Below are positions 53,020 through 60,509 of a DNA stretch of 64,000 nucleotides, in pieces (within the stretch, counting starts at the first letter, position 1; each line of letters begins with the position of its first letter). The stretch comes from Chloroflexota bacterium (GTDB taxonomy: Bacteria > Chloroflexota > Dehalococcoidia > DSTF01 > JACRBR01), in contig JAGWOC010000007.1 in the NCBI GenBank assembly GCA_028872875.1, positions 1-64,000 on the forward strand, given 5' to 3'. The position numbers were made by a program, and so were the translations under genes. Below the pieces are notes generated by a model. That model searched no databases and was not told where the DNA came from. It saw only the letters and a list, made by a program, of their open reading frames with translations.

Positions 53020-53033
53020 CCGCCGAAGGCGGT
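53019..53033 (+). terminator. Short hairpin at the end of cobO
   Basis: ACCGCC-GAA-GGCGGT directly after the stop codon; no T-run. Weak terminator candidate. Confidence 0.3.
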
Positions 53034-53094
53034 GCCGTCGACGCCGGCCACCTGCGGGCGGCGGACGCGCGGCGCTGCCGCTACCCTGTCCGCG

Positions 53095-53253
53095 ATGTCG
53101 AAGCTGGTCCCCGGCGCCGTGGCGCGTCTCGCAACCGTGTGGCGCGCACCCTCCCGCCTGCCGGCGGCCGAGGGTGAGGCCCGTCCACGCGCCGGCGGGG
53201 TCCGGGCCGCCGGTGCGGTGCGGCCCGGCTGGTGCGAGGGCGGGCCCGCATGA
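53095..53253 (+). CDS. Possible leaderless upstream frame coupled to the rhomboid gene
   Basis: 52 residues from ATG 53095. TACCCT (53082-53087) lies 7 bases before the ATG as in leaderless genes of this window. Its TGA (53251-53253) overlaps the rhomboid ATG 53250. The composition is Ala/Arg/Gly/Pro-rich with no family. It would explain how a rhomboid start with no ribosome-binding site is translated. Confidence 0.3.
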   Translation: MSKLVPGAVARLATVWRAPSRLPAAEGEARPRAGGVRAAGAVRPGWCEGGPA

Positions 53254-54017
53254 TCCCGATCCACGACAGCGTGCGCGGCCGTACGTTCCCCTACGTCAAC
53301 GTCGCGATCATCGCCCTCAACTTCGTCGTCTTCTTCTACGAGCTCGCGCTCAGCCAGCATCAGATCGCCCCCGGCATCACGCGGCTCGACACGTTCATCT
53401 ACCGCTGGGGCAACATCCCCGCCTGCATGTTCGACGCGCTCGGCCACGCCACTCGGCTCAACGCACAGGGCCTGCGCACCTGCGCGGACCAGCCGCAGCC
53501 GGTGCTCAGCGTCTTCACGGCGATGTTCATCCACGGCGGCTGGCTGCACATCCTCGGCAACATGCTGTTCCTCTGGATCTTCGGTGACAACGTCGAAGAT
53601 GCCATGGGCCACCTGCGCTACGCGGTCTTCTATCTCCTCGTCGGGGTGATCGCGGCGTTCGGCCAGGCGGTGGTCAGCGTCAACAGCCTCACCCCTGCCA
53701 TCGGCGCGAGCGGCGCCATCGCCGGCGTGATGGGCGCGTACATCGTGCTCTACCCGGGGGCGACGGTCGCCGTGATCATCCCGATCTTCTTCTTCATCCC
53801 GTTCCCGCTGCCTGCCTTCGTGCTGATCGGCTTCTGGTTCATCGCGCAGCTCCTGAGCGGCTACACGTCGATCGGCGGCCGGGCCGTGGGCGCGAGCGGC
53901 GGCATCGCCTACTTCGCGCACATCGGCGGCTTTCTCGCCGGCGCGCTGCTCGTCCACCTCTTCGTCTGGGGACGACCCCGCCGCGCCCCTCGGCGCCGCG
54001 CCGACGATGTCTGGTAG
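53250..54017 (+). CDS. Rhomboid-family intramembrane serine protease
   Basis: 255 residues with six to seven membrane helices. The catalytic Ser is in GASGAIAGVMGAY and the His in FAHIGGFLAG. HGGWLHILGNMLFLW is the conserved helix-2 motif, with the Asn that forms the oxyanion hole. Between helices 1 and 2 a ~60-residue periplasmic insert has two Cys (PACMFDAL, RTCADQ). GTG 53232 is an alternative start. A short basic tail ends the protein. Cleaves single-pass membrane proteins; the substrate is unknown. Confidence 0.9.
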   Translation: MIPIHDSVRGRTFPYVNVAIIALNFVVFFYELALSQHQIAPGITRLDTFIYRWGNIPACMFDALGHATRLNAQGLRTCADQPQPVLSVFTAMFIHGGWLHILGNMLFLWIFGDNVEDAMGHLRYAVFYLLVGVIAAFGQAVVSVNSLTPAIGASGAIAGVMGAYIVLYPGATVAVIIPIFFFIPFPLPAFVLIGFWFIAQLLSGYTSIGGRAVGASGGIAYFAHIGGFLAGALLVHLFVWGRPRRAPRRRADDVW

Positions 54018-54052
54018 CGGGGCGCGGCGGGCAGAGCTCCGCTACAATAACC

Positions 54053-54081
54053 TTGACGTACGGGTTAGATTCTGGTAGAGT
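54053..54081 (+). promoter_or_regulatory. Promoter of the MerR gene
   Basis: TTGACG (54053-54058), 17 bases, TAGAGT (54076-54081), then 7 bases to ATG 54089, so the mRNA is likely leaderless. Confidence 0.6.
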
Positions 54082-54088
54082 GTCCCCG

Positions 54089-54580
54089 ATGACCCAGAAG
54101 CGCTCCGCCAGCGCCGAGCCCCCGCCTCAGGCCGAGGCGTATCTGCAGATCGGCGAGGTCGCGGAGCGCACCGGGGTCACGCAGCGCACGCTACGGTTCT
54201 ACGAGGAGAAGGGCCTGCTCAAGCCGCCGTCGCGGCTCGAAGGCGGATTCCGCCTCTACTCGGAGGACGACGTCAAGCGCGTCGAGCAGATCAAGCGTCT
54301 CCAGACGCTCCTCGGCTTCACGCTCGCCGACATCAAGGAGATGGTCGAGGCGGAAGAGATCAAGACCCAGCTCCACGCGGAGTACCGGAAGGACGCGGAG
54401 ATCTCCGAGCGCCGCGCGAAGATCGCGAAGGCGATCGAGGTCACCGAGCGGCAGGTCGCGGTGGTCGACCAGAAGCTCGCGTCGCTCGGAGACATGAAGG
54501 CCAGCCTGGAGCAGAAGCTCGCCAAGTACCGCGGCTGGGTTGCCCAGCTCGACGAGAAAGCCGCGGCCAGCTCGCAGTAG
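54089..54580 (+). CDS. MerR-family transcriptional regulator
   Basis: 163 residues from ATG 54089. N-terminal MerR domain (LQIGEVAERTGVTQRTLRFYEEKGLL, LYSEDDVKRVEQIKRLQ) at about 27-95, then a long coiled coil (AEYRKDAEISERRAKIAKAIEV, SLEQKLAKYRGWVAQLDEK) for dimerisation. No Cys pair for metals and no drug-binding domain, so the effector is unknown. In-frame upstream codons to 54053 overlap its own promoter and were rejected. Confidence 0.9.
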   Translation: MTQKRSASAEPPPQAEAYLQIGEVAERTGVTQRTLRFYEEKGLLKPPSRLEGGFRLYSEDDVKRVEQIKRLQTLLGFTLADIKEMVEAEEIKTQLHAEYRKDAEISERRAKIAKAIEVTERQVAVVDQKLASLGDMKASLEQKLAKYRGWVAQLDEKAAASSQ

Positions 54581-54613
54581 ATCCCTCGGCCTTCCAGCGT
54601 CCGGCGCGCCTGG

Positions 54614-54976
54614 TCAGGAGTTCGGCTTCAGGACGAGTGGCGTCCGTCCGTTCTCGCCGCTGTCCTCCTCCCCGTCGTCGCCCTCGTCGTCCTCGTCCTC
54701 CTCCGAGTAGACGCCCGCGTTCTCGCCGCGCCAGACGGTGACGACGAAGTCGTCGCGGTACGGGTCCGTGGTCAGCACGAGGCCCTCGTCGACTTCGCCG
54801 ATCAGGTCCTGCAGCTCGTCGTCGTCGAAGTCGGGCGGCACACACAGCGTCGCGTAGACCGCGCCCGACGCCGTGAAGTGGATGTCGACGCGGCCGACCG
54901 CGTCGCCGCCGTCCTCGATGGTCCAGGCCTCGGAGTACGGCGTCCGCGACTCGCGCTCGAAGTGATACTCAGCCAT
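54614..54976 (-). CDS. Small acidic hypothetical protein
   Basis: 120 residues from ATG 54976. A folded N-terminal half (SEAWTIEDGGDAVGRVDIHFT, YATLCVPPDFDDDELQDLIGE, DDFVVTVWRGENAG) looks like a small alpha/beta domain with strands. The last 35 residues are almost entirely Asp/Glu/Gly. No family recognised. The frame is open further upstream through the thiolase gene on the same strand, but that stretch is antisense to nothing useful and was rejected. Confidence 0.6.
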   Translation of the reverse strand: MAEYHFERESRTPYSEAWTIEDGGDAVGRVDIHFTASGAVYATLCVPPDFDDDELQDLIGEVDEGLVLTTDPYRDDFVVTVWRGENAGVYSEEDEDDEGDDGEEDSGENGRTPLVLKPNS

Positions 54977-55121
54977 GGCGCATCCCTTTCGCTGTCCGGC
55001 GTCAACTGAAGCATACGCGGCGCGCCCGTCGGCGTGAAGCGGCGCGAGGCCGCGCACCGCGACCGGCCGCACGCCGGGGGCCGGATTCGCCCGGCGGTGC
55101 GTCGTGGCGCGCGGACGCCAA

Positions 55122-55152
55122 GACGGCCCCGTGCGTGATGCCCGGGGCCGTC
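55122..55152. terminator. Terminator-like hairpin downstream of the acetyltransferase
   Basis: Arms GACGGCCCCG (55122-55131) and CGGGGCCGTC (55143-55152), a perfect 10-bp stem with 11-base loop, 24 bases after the thiolase stop on the minus strand. Confidence 0.55.
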
Positions 55153-55176
55153 CGTCGTCCGGCGGGAACCCGCCGG

Positions 55177-56328
55177 CTACAGCCGCTCGATGATCGTCGC
55201 CGTGCCGATGCCGCCGCCGCAGCACATCACCTCGTGCCCGTAGCGGCCGCCGCTGCGCTCCAGCTCGTGCAGCAGCGTCGTCATCAGCCGCGCGCCGGTG
55301 CAGCCGAGCGGGTGGCCGAGGGCAATGGCGCCGCCGTTGACGTTCACCTTCGACAGGTCGGCGCCCATCTCCTTCTGCCAGGCGAGGACGACCGAGGCGA
55401 AGGCCTCGTTGATCTCGATGCGGTCGAGGTCCTGGAACTTGAGGCCGGCCTTCTTCAGCACGGCCGGCGTCGCCGTGATCGGTCCGGTGAGCATCAGGTG
55501 CGGGTCGGAGCCGACGACCGCCTGCGCGACGATGCGCGCGCGGGCCCGCAGGCCCAGCTCCTTCGCCTTCTCGGCGGACATCAGCAGCACCGCCGAGGCG
55601 CCGTCCGTGATCTGGCTCGAGTTGCCGGCGTGGTGGATGCCGCCCTCGCCGAACGAGGGTTGCAGCGTCGCGAGCTTCTCCAGCGTGCTGTCGCGGATGC
55701 CCTCGTCGGTCTTGAAGATGCCCTTCACGCCCTCGTGCTCGACCTCGACGGGGACGATCTCCTTCTCGAACTTGCCGGCGTCGCGCGCGGCCTTCGCGCG
55801 GTTCTGGCTCTCGAGCGCGAAGCGGTCCGTGTCCTCGCGCGAGATGCCCCACTTGCGGGCGATGTTGTCGGCGGCCACCCCCTGCGAGGTGAGGTCGTAC
55901 GTCTTCTGCATGTGCTCCGTGAAGGGGAAGCCGGCGACCTGCACGTTCGACCCCATCGGCACGCGCGACATCACCTCGACGCCGCCGCCGATCGCGATAT
56001 CGACGACGCCCGCCGAGATCAGGTTTGCGGCGAAGTGGATCGCCTGCTGGGCGGAGCCGCACTGGCGGTCCACCGTCGTGCCCGGCACTTCATACGGGAA
56101 GCCCGCCTCCAGCACGACGTTGCGGCCGATGTTCAACGCCTGCTCGCCGACCTGCGAGACGTTGCCGAACACGACGTCGCCGACCATGCCGGGGTCGATT
56201 CCCGCGCGCGTCACGACCTCGCGCAGCACCTTCGCGCCGAGCGCCACCGGATGCGTGCCCGACAGCATGCCGTTCCGGCGTCCCATGGCGGTCCGCACCG
56301 CCTCTACGATGACTACGTCTGATGCCAC
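55177..56328 (-). CDS. Acetyl-CoA acetyltransferase (thiolase)
   Basis: 383 residues. Canonical thiolase: nucleophile C90 in DRQCGSAQQ, H339 in ALGHPLGCTGAR and C370 in CCGGGIG. Catalyses acyl-CoA thiolysis at the end of beta-oxidation or acetoacetyl-CoA formation. With the hydroxyacyl-CoA dehydrogenase at 15633 and the other thiolases it indicates an active fatty-acid pathway. Followed by a strong hairpin. Confidence 0.95.
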   Translation of the reverse strand: MASDVVIVEAVRTAMGRRNGMLSGTHPVALGAKVLREVVTRAGIDPGMVGDVVFGNVSQVGEQALNIGRNVVLEAGFPYEVPGTTVDRQCGSAQQAIHFAANLISAGVVDIAIGGGVEVMSRVPMGSNVQVAGFPFTEHMQKTYDLTSQGVAADNIARKWGISREDTDRFALESQNRAKAARDAGKFEKEIVPVEVEHEGVKGIFKTDEGIRDSTLEKLATLQPSFGEGGIHHAGNSSQITDGASAVLLMSAEKAKELGLRARARIVAQAVVGSDPHLMLTGPITATPAVLKKAGLKFQDLDRIEINEAFASVVLAWQKEMGADLSKVNVNGGAIALGHPLGCTGARLMTTLLHELERSGGRYGHEVMCCGGGIGTATIIERL

Positions 56329-56484
56329 GCGAATTCCCTCCTCGTGTCCGTGCAGTCGCGACCACGCGGCCGCGCCGCGATTCTGCAGTCAGTCTACCGC
56401 CGGCTGCTGATTCAGACTACCCCCGGCGCGGATCGTGCGAAAAACGAAGGAACTGTGCAGGCCCGCGATCGATACGGGCGCCGC

Positions 56485-56513
56485 TTGTCCCAACATCGGG
56501 GCGCCTTTACCTT
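56485..56513 (+). promoter_or_regulatory. Promoter of the histidine phosphatase gene
   Basis: TTGTCC (56485-56490), 17 bases, TACCTT (56508-56513), then 6 bases to ATG 56520; expected leaderless transcript. Confidence 0.55.
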
Positions 56514-56519
56514 GCCCCC

Positions 56520-57251
56520 ATGAGAGACCCCGACCGCAACCCGGCGACGCAGCCGGCGCCGATCGACCCGATGGCCTACTACTTTCAGGACGTGCTGCTG
56601 CTCAACCGGCCGGACGCCGTGCGCCTGTACCTGATCCGCCACGGCCAGTCGGGCGGCAACGCCGCCCGGGAAGCCGGGCGGACGGTCGAATACGACCCGC
56701 CGCTCACCGCGGTGGGCGAGGAGCAGGCGCGGCGGCTGGGTGAGCGGATGGCGCAGTACGGCGTCGACGCCATCTACAGCAGTCCGCTCCAGCGCGCGTA
56801 CCACACTGGCCTCGCCATCGCCCGCCTCACCGGCCACACGATCACCGTGCTCGACGACCTGCAGGAGATCAACGAGCCGGCGCGGCGGGCCGGCACCGAC
56901 GTCGAGACCGCGCCCCTGCCCGATGGCGTGACACACCAGGAGATCAAACGGAAGTTCGAACAGGAGCCGACGTGGGACAACCTCCCCGGCTCGGAGAGCA
57001 GCCGCGACTTCCGCGGCCGCATCGTGCGCGCGATCGACCGCATCATCGAAGACAACCCGGGCAAGAAGGTCGCGGTCGCGTGCCACGGCGGCGTCATCCA
57101 GTCGTACGTCGCCGAGATCCTCGGGCTGAAGAGCGACTTCCCGTTCTACTGCTTCAACGCGTCGATCACGTCGGTGCGCGCGGGTGGCGCCCGGCGCGTG
57201 CTCTGGCGCCTCAACGACCTCGCACACCTCGACGGGATGCGGATGACGTGA
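56520..57251 (+). CDS. Histidine phosphatase (phosphoglycerate-mutase-like) family protein
   Basis: 243 residues. The active-site LIRHGQSGGN (RHG motif, phospho-His) is at about residue 40; ACHGGVIQSYV contains the second His. Insert DLQEINEPARRAG is compatible with a phosphoglycerate-mutase-like or broad phosphatase activity. The N-terminal 30 residues are a Pro-rich extension. Possibly a sugar-phosphate phosphatase; the substrate is unknown. Confidence 0.88.
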   Translation: MRDPDRNPATQPAPIDPMAYYFQDVLLLNRPDAVRLYLIRHGQSGGNAAREAGRTVEYDPPLTAVGEEQARRLGERMAQYGVDAIYSSPLQRAYHTGLAIARLTGHTITVLDDLQEINEPARRAGTDVETAPLPDGVTHQEIKRKFEQEPTWDNLPGSESSRDFRGRIVRAIDRIIEDNPGKKVAVACHGGVIQSYVAEILGLKSDFPFYCFNASITSVRAGGARRVLWRLNDLAHLDGMRMT

Positions 57252-57364
57252 CGGCGTCTCGCATCGCCCCGCCGTGCGCCGGAAGGCAAGACGATGACAC
57301 CCGAACGTGCGTCCCGGGCCGGCCCCGCACCTGCGAGGCTTACCGCCAGACCGGCTGACGGCTG

Positions 57365-58123
57365 ATGCCGGAGATCGCCGCGGCGAAGCTCAGCATCGAC
57401 CCACGGCTGCTCCCCGCCGGGCCGCACGCGCGCGTGCTGGACGCCGGCTGCGGCGATGGACGGCACATCGTCGAGGCGGCGCGGCGCGGCTGCCGCGCGG
57501 TCGGGCTGGACTACGATGTGGGCGAGCTGCGGCGGGCGCGGGAACGCGCGGGCGCATCGCGCATCGACGTCGTCGCCGGCGACGCCAGCCGCCTGCCGTT
57601 CCGTGCGGGCGTCTTCGACACCGTGATCTGTACCGAGACGCTCGAGCACCTCCCCGACGATGGCGGCGCCGTGCGCGAGATCGCGCGTGTGCTGCGTGGC
57701 GGCGGCCTGCTGCTCGGCGCCGTGCCGTCCCACTTCACCGAGCTGCTGTTCTGGAAGCTGTCGCGCGGCTACCGGCAGGCGCCGGGCGGCCACGTGCGCA
57801 TCTACCGGCCGCGCGCGCTCGCCCGCATGCTCGCGAGCTCGGGCCTGCCGCTCGCGTCCGTGCGGTACCTGCACTTCCTCGACTCGCTGTTCTGGCTGCG
57901 CTTCTGCCTGACCGACTTCCTGCGCCCGCAACGGCCGCGGACGGCGTTCGAGCAGGCGGTCGCGCTCGCGGTCGCGCAGGAGCGCGCCGTGCCGCCATGG
58001 CGCCGGCGGCTGCGCGGCGCCCTCCGCGGCTCACGTCTCGTTGCCGCCGTCGACGCCGCAGGCGCCTGCGTGTGGCCGAAGAGCTTCGTCTTCGTGGCGC
58101 GGAAGGCCAGCACGCGCCGGTAG
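57365..58123 (+). CDS. SAM-dependent class-I methyltransferase
   Basis: 252 residues. ARVLDAGCGDGRHIVEAA (motif I), GLDYDVGELR and VICTETLEHLPDDGG (type-11 methyltransferase). The second half (WKLSRGYRQAPGGHVRIYR, then FLDSLFWLRFC) carries hydrophobic segments and may associate with membranes or lipid substrates. 113 bases after the phosphatase gene on the same strand. Confidence 0.82.
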   Translation: MPEIAAAKLSIDPRLLPAGPHARVLDAGCGDGRHIVEAARRGCRAVGLDYDVGELRRARERAGASRIDVVAGDASRLPFRAGVFDTVICTETLEHLPDDGGAVREIARVLRGGGLLLGAVPSHFTELLFWKLSRGYRQAPGGHVRIYRPRALARMLASSGLPLASVRYLHFLDSLFWLRFCLTDFLRPQRPRTAFEQAVALAVAQERAVPPWRRRLRGALRGSRLVAAVDAAGACVWPKSFVFVARKASTRR

Positions 58124-58268
58124 GCGGAGGCGATGTCTCGATGCGGCACCCGTAGGGCCGCAGGGCGTTGTGCCCTGTGCGGCTCGACGCCGCTCATGCA
58201 ACGCCGACCGCCGACTCACCGACGCCTGCTATCATGCACGTCGAGCCGCGAGGGCGGTGGAGGTGGAC

Positions 58269-59711
58269 ATGGCCGATGGCGGCCGGCAGTCCGAGGCGTT
58301 CTTCCGCGACCGTTACGGCATCGATGACCCCGTCGCTGCGGAGCTGCTCGGTGTCGCGATGAGCCGCGGCGGCGACTCCGCGGAGCTGTTCTTCGAGCAC
58401 CGCGAGGGCTCCAACATCAGCTTCGAACAGCAGGCGGTGAAGTCGGCGAGCCGGAGCATCACGCAGGGTGTCGGCGTGCGCGTGCTGCACGGCGACGCCA
58501 TCGGCTACGCGTTTACGGAGGACCTCTCGCGGGACGCCATGCGGCGGGCCGCCGGGACGGCCGCCCGGATCGCCGCGCGTGGCGACAGCGCGCCCCCGGT
58601 GGACGTCGTGCACTACGAGTCGGCGGACCACTACGCGCCGTCGGCGAGCACGATCAGCGTCGCGCCGGCGGAGAAGGTCGAGCTGATCCGGCGCGCCGAT
58701 GCCGCCGCGCGGCGCTTCGACCCGAGCATCGCCCGCGTCGACATCAATTTCGTCGATGAGCTCAAGCATGTGATGATCGCGACAAGCGATGGCCGTATCA
58801 CGGGCGACGTGCAGCCGCTCGTGCGCTTCAACGTCTCGTGCCTCGCCGAGCGCGACGGCAACCGCCAGAGTGCGCGCTGGGGCGGCGGCGGCCGCATGGG
58901 CATGGCGTACTTCGAGGCGCACACGCCCGAGGCGCTCGCCGAGGAATCGGCACGCCAGTCCGTCGTGCTGCTGTCGGCGATCGACGCGCCGGCGGGCACC
59001 TTTCCGGTGGTGCTCGCGGCGGGCGACAGCGGCATCCTCCTGCACGAAGCGATCGGGCACGGGCTCGAGGCGGACTTCAACCGCAAGAAGACGAGCAACT
59101 ACACCGACCAGGTCGGCAACCTCGTTGCCTCCGAGCTGTGCACGGTGGTCGATGACGGGACGATCCGCGACAGCCGCGGCTCGATCAACGTCGACGACGA
59201 AGGGAATCTCCCCGGATACAACGTGCTGATCGAACGCGGGGTGCTGCGCGGCTACATCCAGGACACGCTGAGCACGAAGCACTTCGGCGCGGCGCCGACC
59301 GGCAACGGCCGGCGCCAGTCCTTCAAGCACTACCCGATGCCGCGCATGACCAATACGTACATGCTCGCGGGCGAGTCCAGCCCTGAGGACATCATCCGCT
59401 CGGTAGACCGCGGCATCTACTGCGTCGCCTTCAACGGCGGCCAGGTGAACATCAGCAACGGCGACTTCGTGTTCAGCGTCACCGAGGGCTACCTGATCGA
59501 GGGCGGCCGCGTGACGGCGCCGATCCGCAATGTGAACCTGATCGGCAATGGGCCGGACGTGTTGCGCAAGGTGACGGCGGTCGCCAGCGATTTCGCGCTG
59601 AGCGACGGCCGCTGGACATGCGGCAAGGACGGCCAGTCCGTGCCGGTCGGCGTCGGTATCCCGACGACGCTGATCAGCGGCATGACGGTCGGCGGCACGG
59701 CGATCGGATAA
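58269..59711 (+). CDS. tldD: TldD-family metalloprotease subunit
   Basis: 480 residues from ATG 58269, 5 bases after GGAGG. The zinc motif HEAIGHGLEAD lies at about residue 260; RGVLRGYIQDT and FVFSVTEGYLIEGG are conserved landmarks. TldD and TldE form a heterodimeric peptidase that trims unfolded or modified peptides such as microcin B17 precursors and CcdA antitoxin. Its partner, at 60506, lies two small genes away, an unusual but co-directional arrangement. Confidence 0.92.
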   Translation: MADGGRQSEAFFRDRYGIDDPVAAELLGVAMSRGGDSAELFFEHREGSNISFEQQAVKSASRSITQGVGVRVLHGDAIGYAFTEDLSRDAMRRAAGTAARIAARGDSAPPVDVVHYESADHYAPSASTISVAPAEKVELIRRADAAARRFDPSIARVDINFVDELKHVMIATSDGRITGDVQPLVRFNVSCLAERDGNRQSARWGGGGRMGMAYFEAHTPEALAEESARQSVVLLSAIDAPAGTFPVVLAAGDSGILLHEAIGHGLEADFNRKKTSNYTDQVGNLVASELCTVVDDGTIRDSRGSINVDDEGNLPGYNVLIERGVLRGYIQDTLSTKHFGAAPTGNGRRQSFKHYPMPRMTNTYMLAGESSPEDIIRSVDRGIYCVAFNGGQVNISNGDFVFSVTEGYLIEGGRVTAPIRNVNLIGNGPDVLRKVTAVASDFALSDGRWTCGKDGQSVPVGVGIPTTLISGMTVGGTAIG

Positions 59712-59765
59712 GAGCATCGGCGCGCCACCGAGTCGGGAGCATGGGAACGGGAGAAAGGAATCGCC

Positions 59766-59852
59766 ATGAAGAAGCTGCTCGTACTCGTCGTCATCATCGG
59801 CCTCGCGGCCTTCGCGGTCTCGCAGCGCCGCGCGGCCAGCCGCGGATCGTAG
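59766..59852 (+). CDS. 28-residue membrane peptide (DLW-39-like)
   Basis: ATG 59766 after GAAAGGAA. Begins MKKLLVLVVIIGLAAFAV, a single hydrophobic helix, then SQRRAASRGS. Resembles the DLW-39 family of tiny actinobacterial proteins, though it is shorter. It is in the same reading frame as the PAP2 gene that follows. Function unknown; it may be a substrate or regulator of the flanking TldD/TldE peptidase. Confidence 0.5.
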   Translation: MKKLLVLVVIIGLAAFAVSQRRAASRGS

Positions 59853-59891
59853 CCGAAACACGCCGCGCGTACGCGGAAGGAGGGCACGGGT

Positions 59892-60509
59892 ATCGCCACC
59901 ATCCTCAGCGTCTTCACCATCCTGGGCATCAACGGCACCGTCTTCGACTGGATCTATGACCTGACGGGCCACGTCGCCATCGCGGACGACGCGATGAAGT
60001 TCTCGGCGCAGTACCTGATCTTCGTGCTTGCGGCGGCGGTCGCAGGGACGTGGTTCCTGCGCTACGGCCCGCCGGAGCGGCGCCGCGCCGCGGTGTACAC
60101 GGCGGTCGGGGCGGCCGGCATCGGCCTCATCATCGGGCTCATCATCCAGCACTTCTACTATCATCCGCGGCCGTTCTTCTTCAGCGAGAACGGCACGATC
60201 CGCTACCGCTTCACACCGCTCGTGCACCACAGTGCCGACACGTCGTTCCCCTCGGACCACGCCACGGCGTCGTTCGGCATGGCGACGGGCGTGCTGCTCT
60301 ATCGCGCACGCGTCGGCCTGGCAGCGCTCGCCGTCGCGGTGATCATCTCGTTCTCGCGGGTGTACGTCGGCGTCCATTACCCCGCCGACGTCGTGGCCGG
60401 TGCGGCCATCGGCACGGTGGCGGCGTTCGTGCTGCGGCTGATCCACCCCATCATCGCGTGGCTCGACGACCAGATCGTCGTCCGTCTGGTGCCCGAGTTC
60501 CTGCGATGA
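59892..60509 (+). CDS. PAP2-type undecaprenyl-diphosphate phosphatase (BcrC-like)
   Basis: 205 residues if started at ATC 59892; 171 if started at ATG 59994. The PAP2 motifs are YHPRPFFFSEN (C1), HSADTSFPSDHATASF (C2) and SRVYVGVHYPADVVAG (C3), with membrane helices between. Residues before 59994 (LGINGTVFDWIYDLTGHV) match the start of BcrC-like enzymes, and AAGGAGGG (59877-59884) sits 7 bases before ATC 59892. No ATG, GTG or TTG is in frame there. I therefore place the start at ATC, with low certainty. Recycles the lipid carrier for cell-wall precursors. Confidence 0.7.
   Translation: MATILSVFTILGINGTVFDWIYDLTGHVAIADDAMKFSAQYLIFVLAAAVAGTWFLRYGPPERRRAAVYTAVGAAGIGLIIGLIIQHFYYHPRPFFFSENGTIRYRFTPLVHHSADTSFPSDHATASFGMATGVLLYRARVGLAALAVAVIISFSRVYVGVHYPADVVAGAAIGTVAAFVLRLIHPIIAWLDDQIVVRLVPEFLR

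Noticed and set aside
54977-56062. Extension of the acidic protein frame back through the thiolase region
   Set aside because: Its translation is low-complexity Arg/Gly, and the thiolase in another frame on the same strand is canonical. ATG 54976 is a good start.
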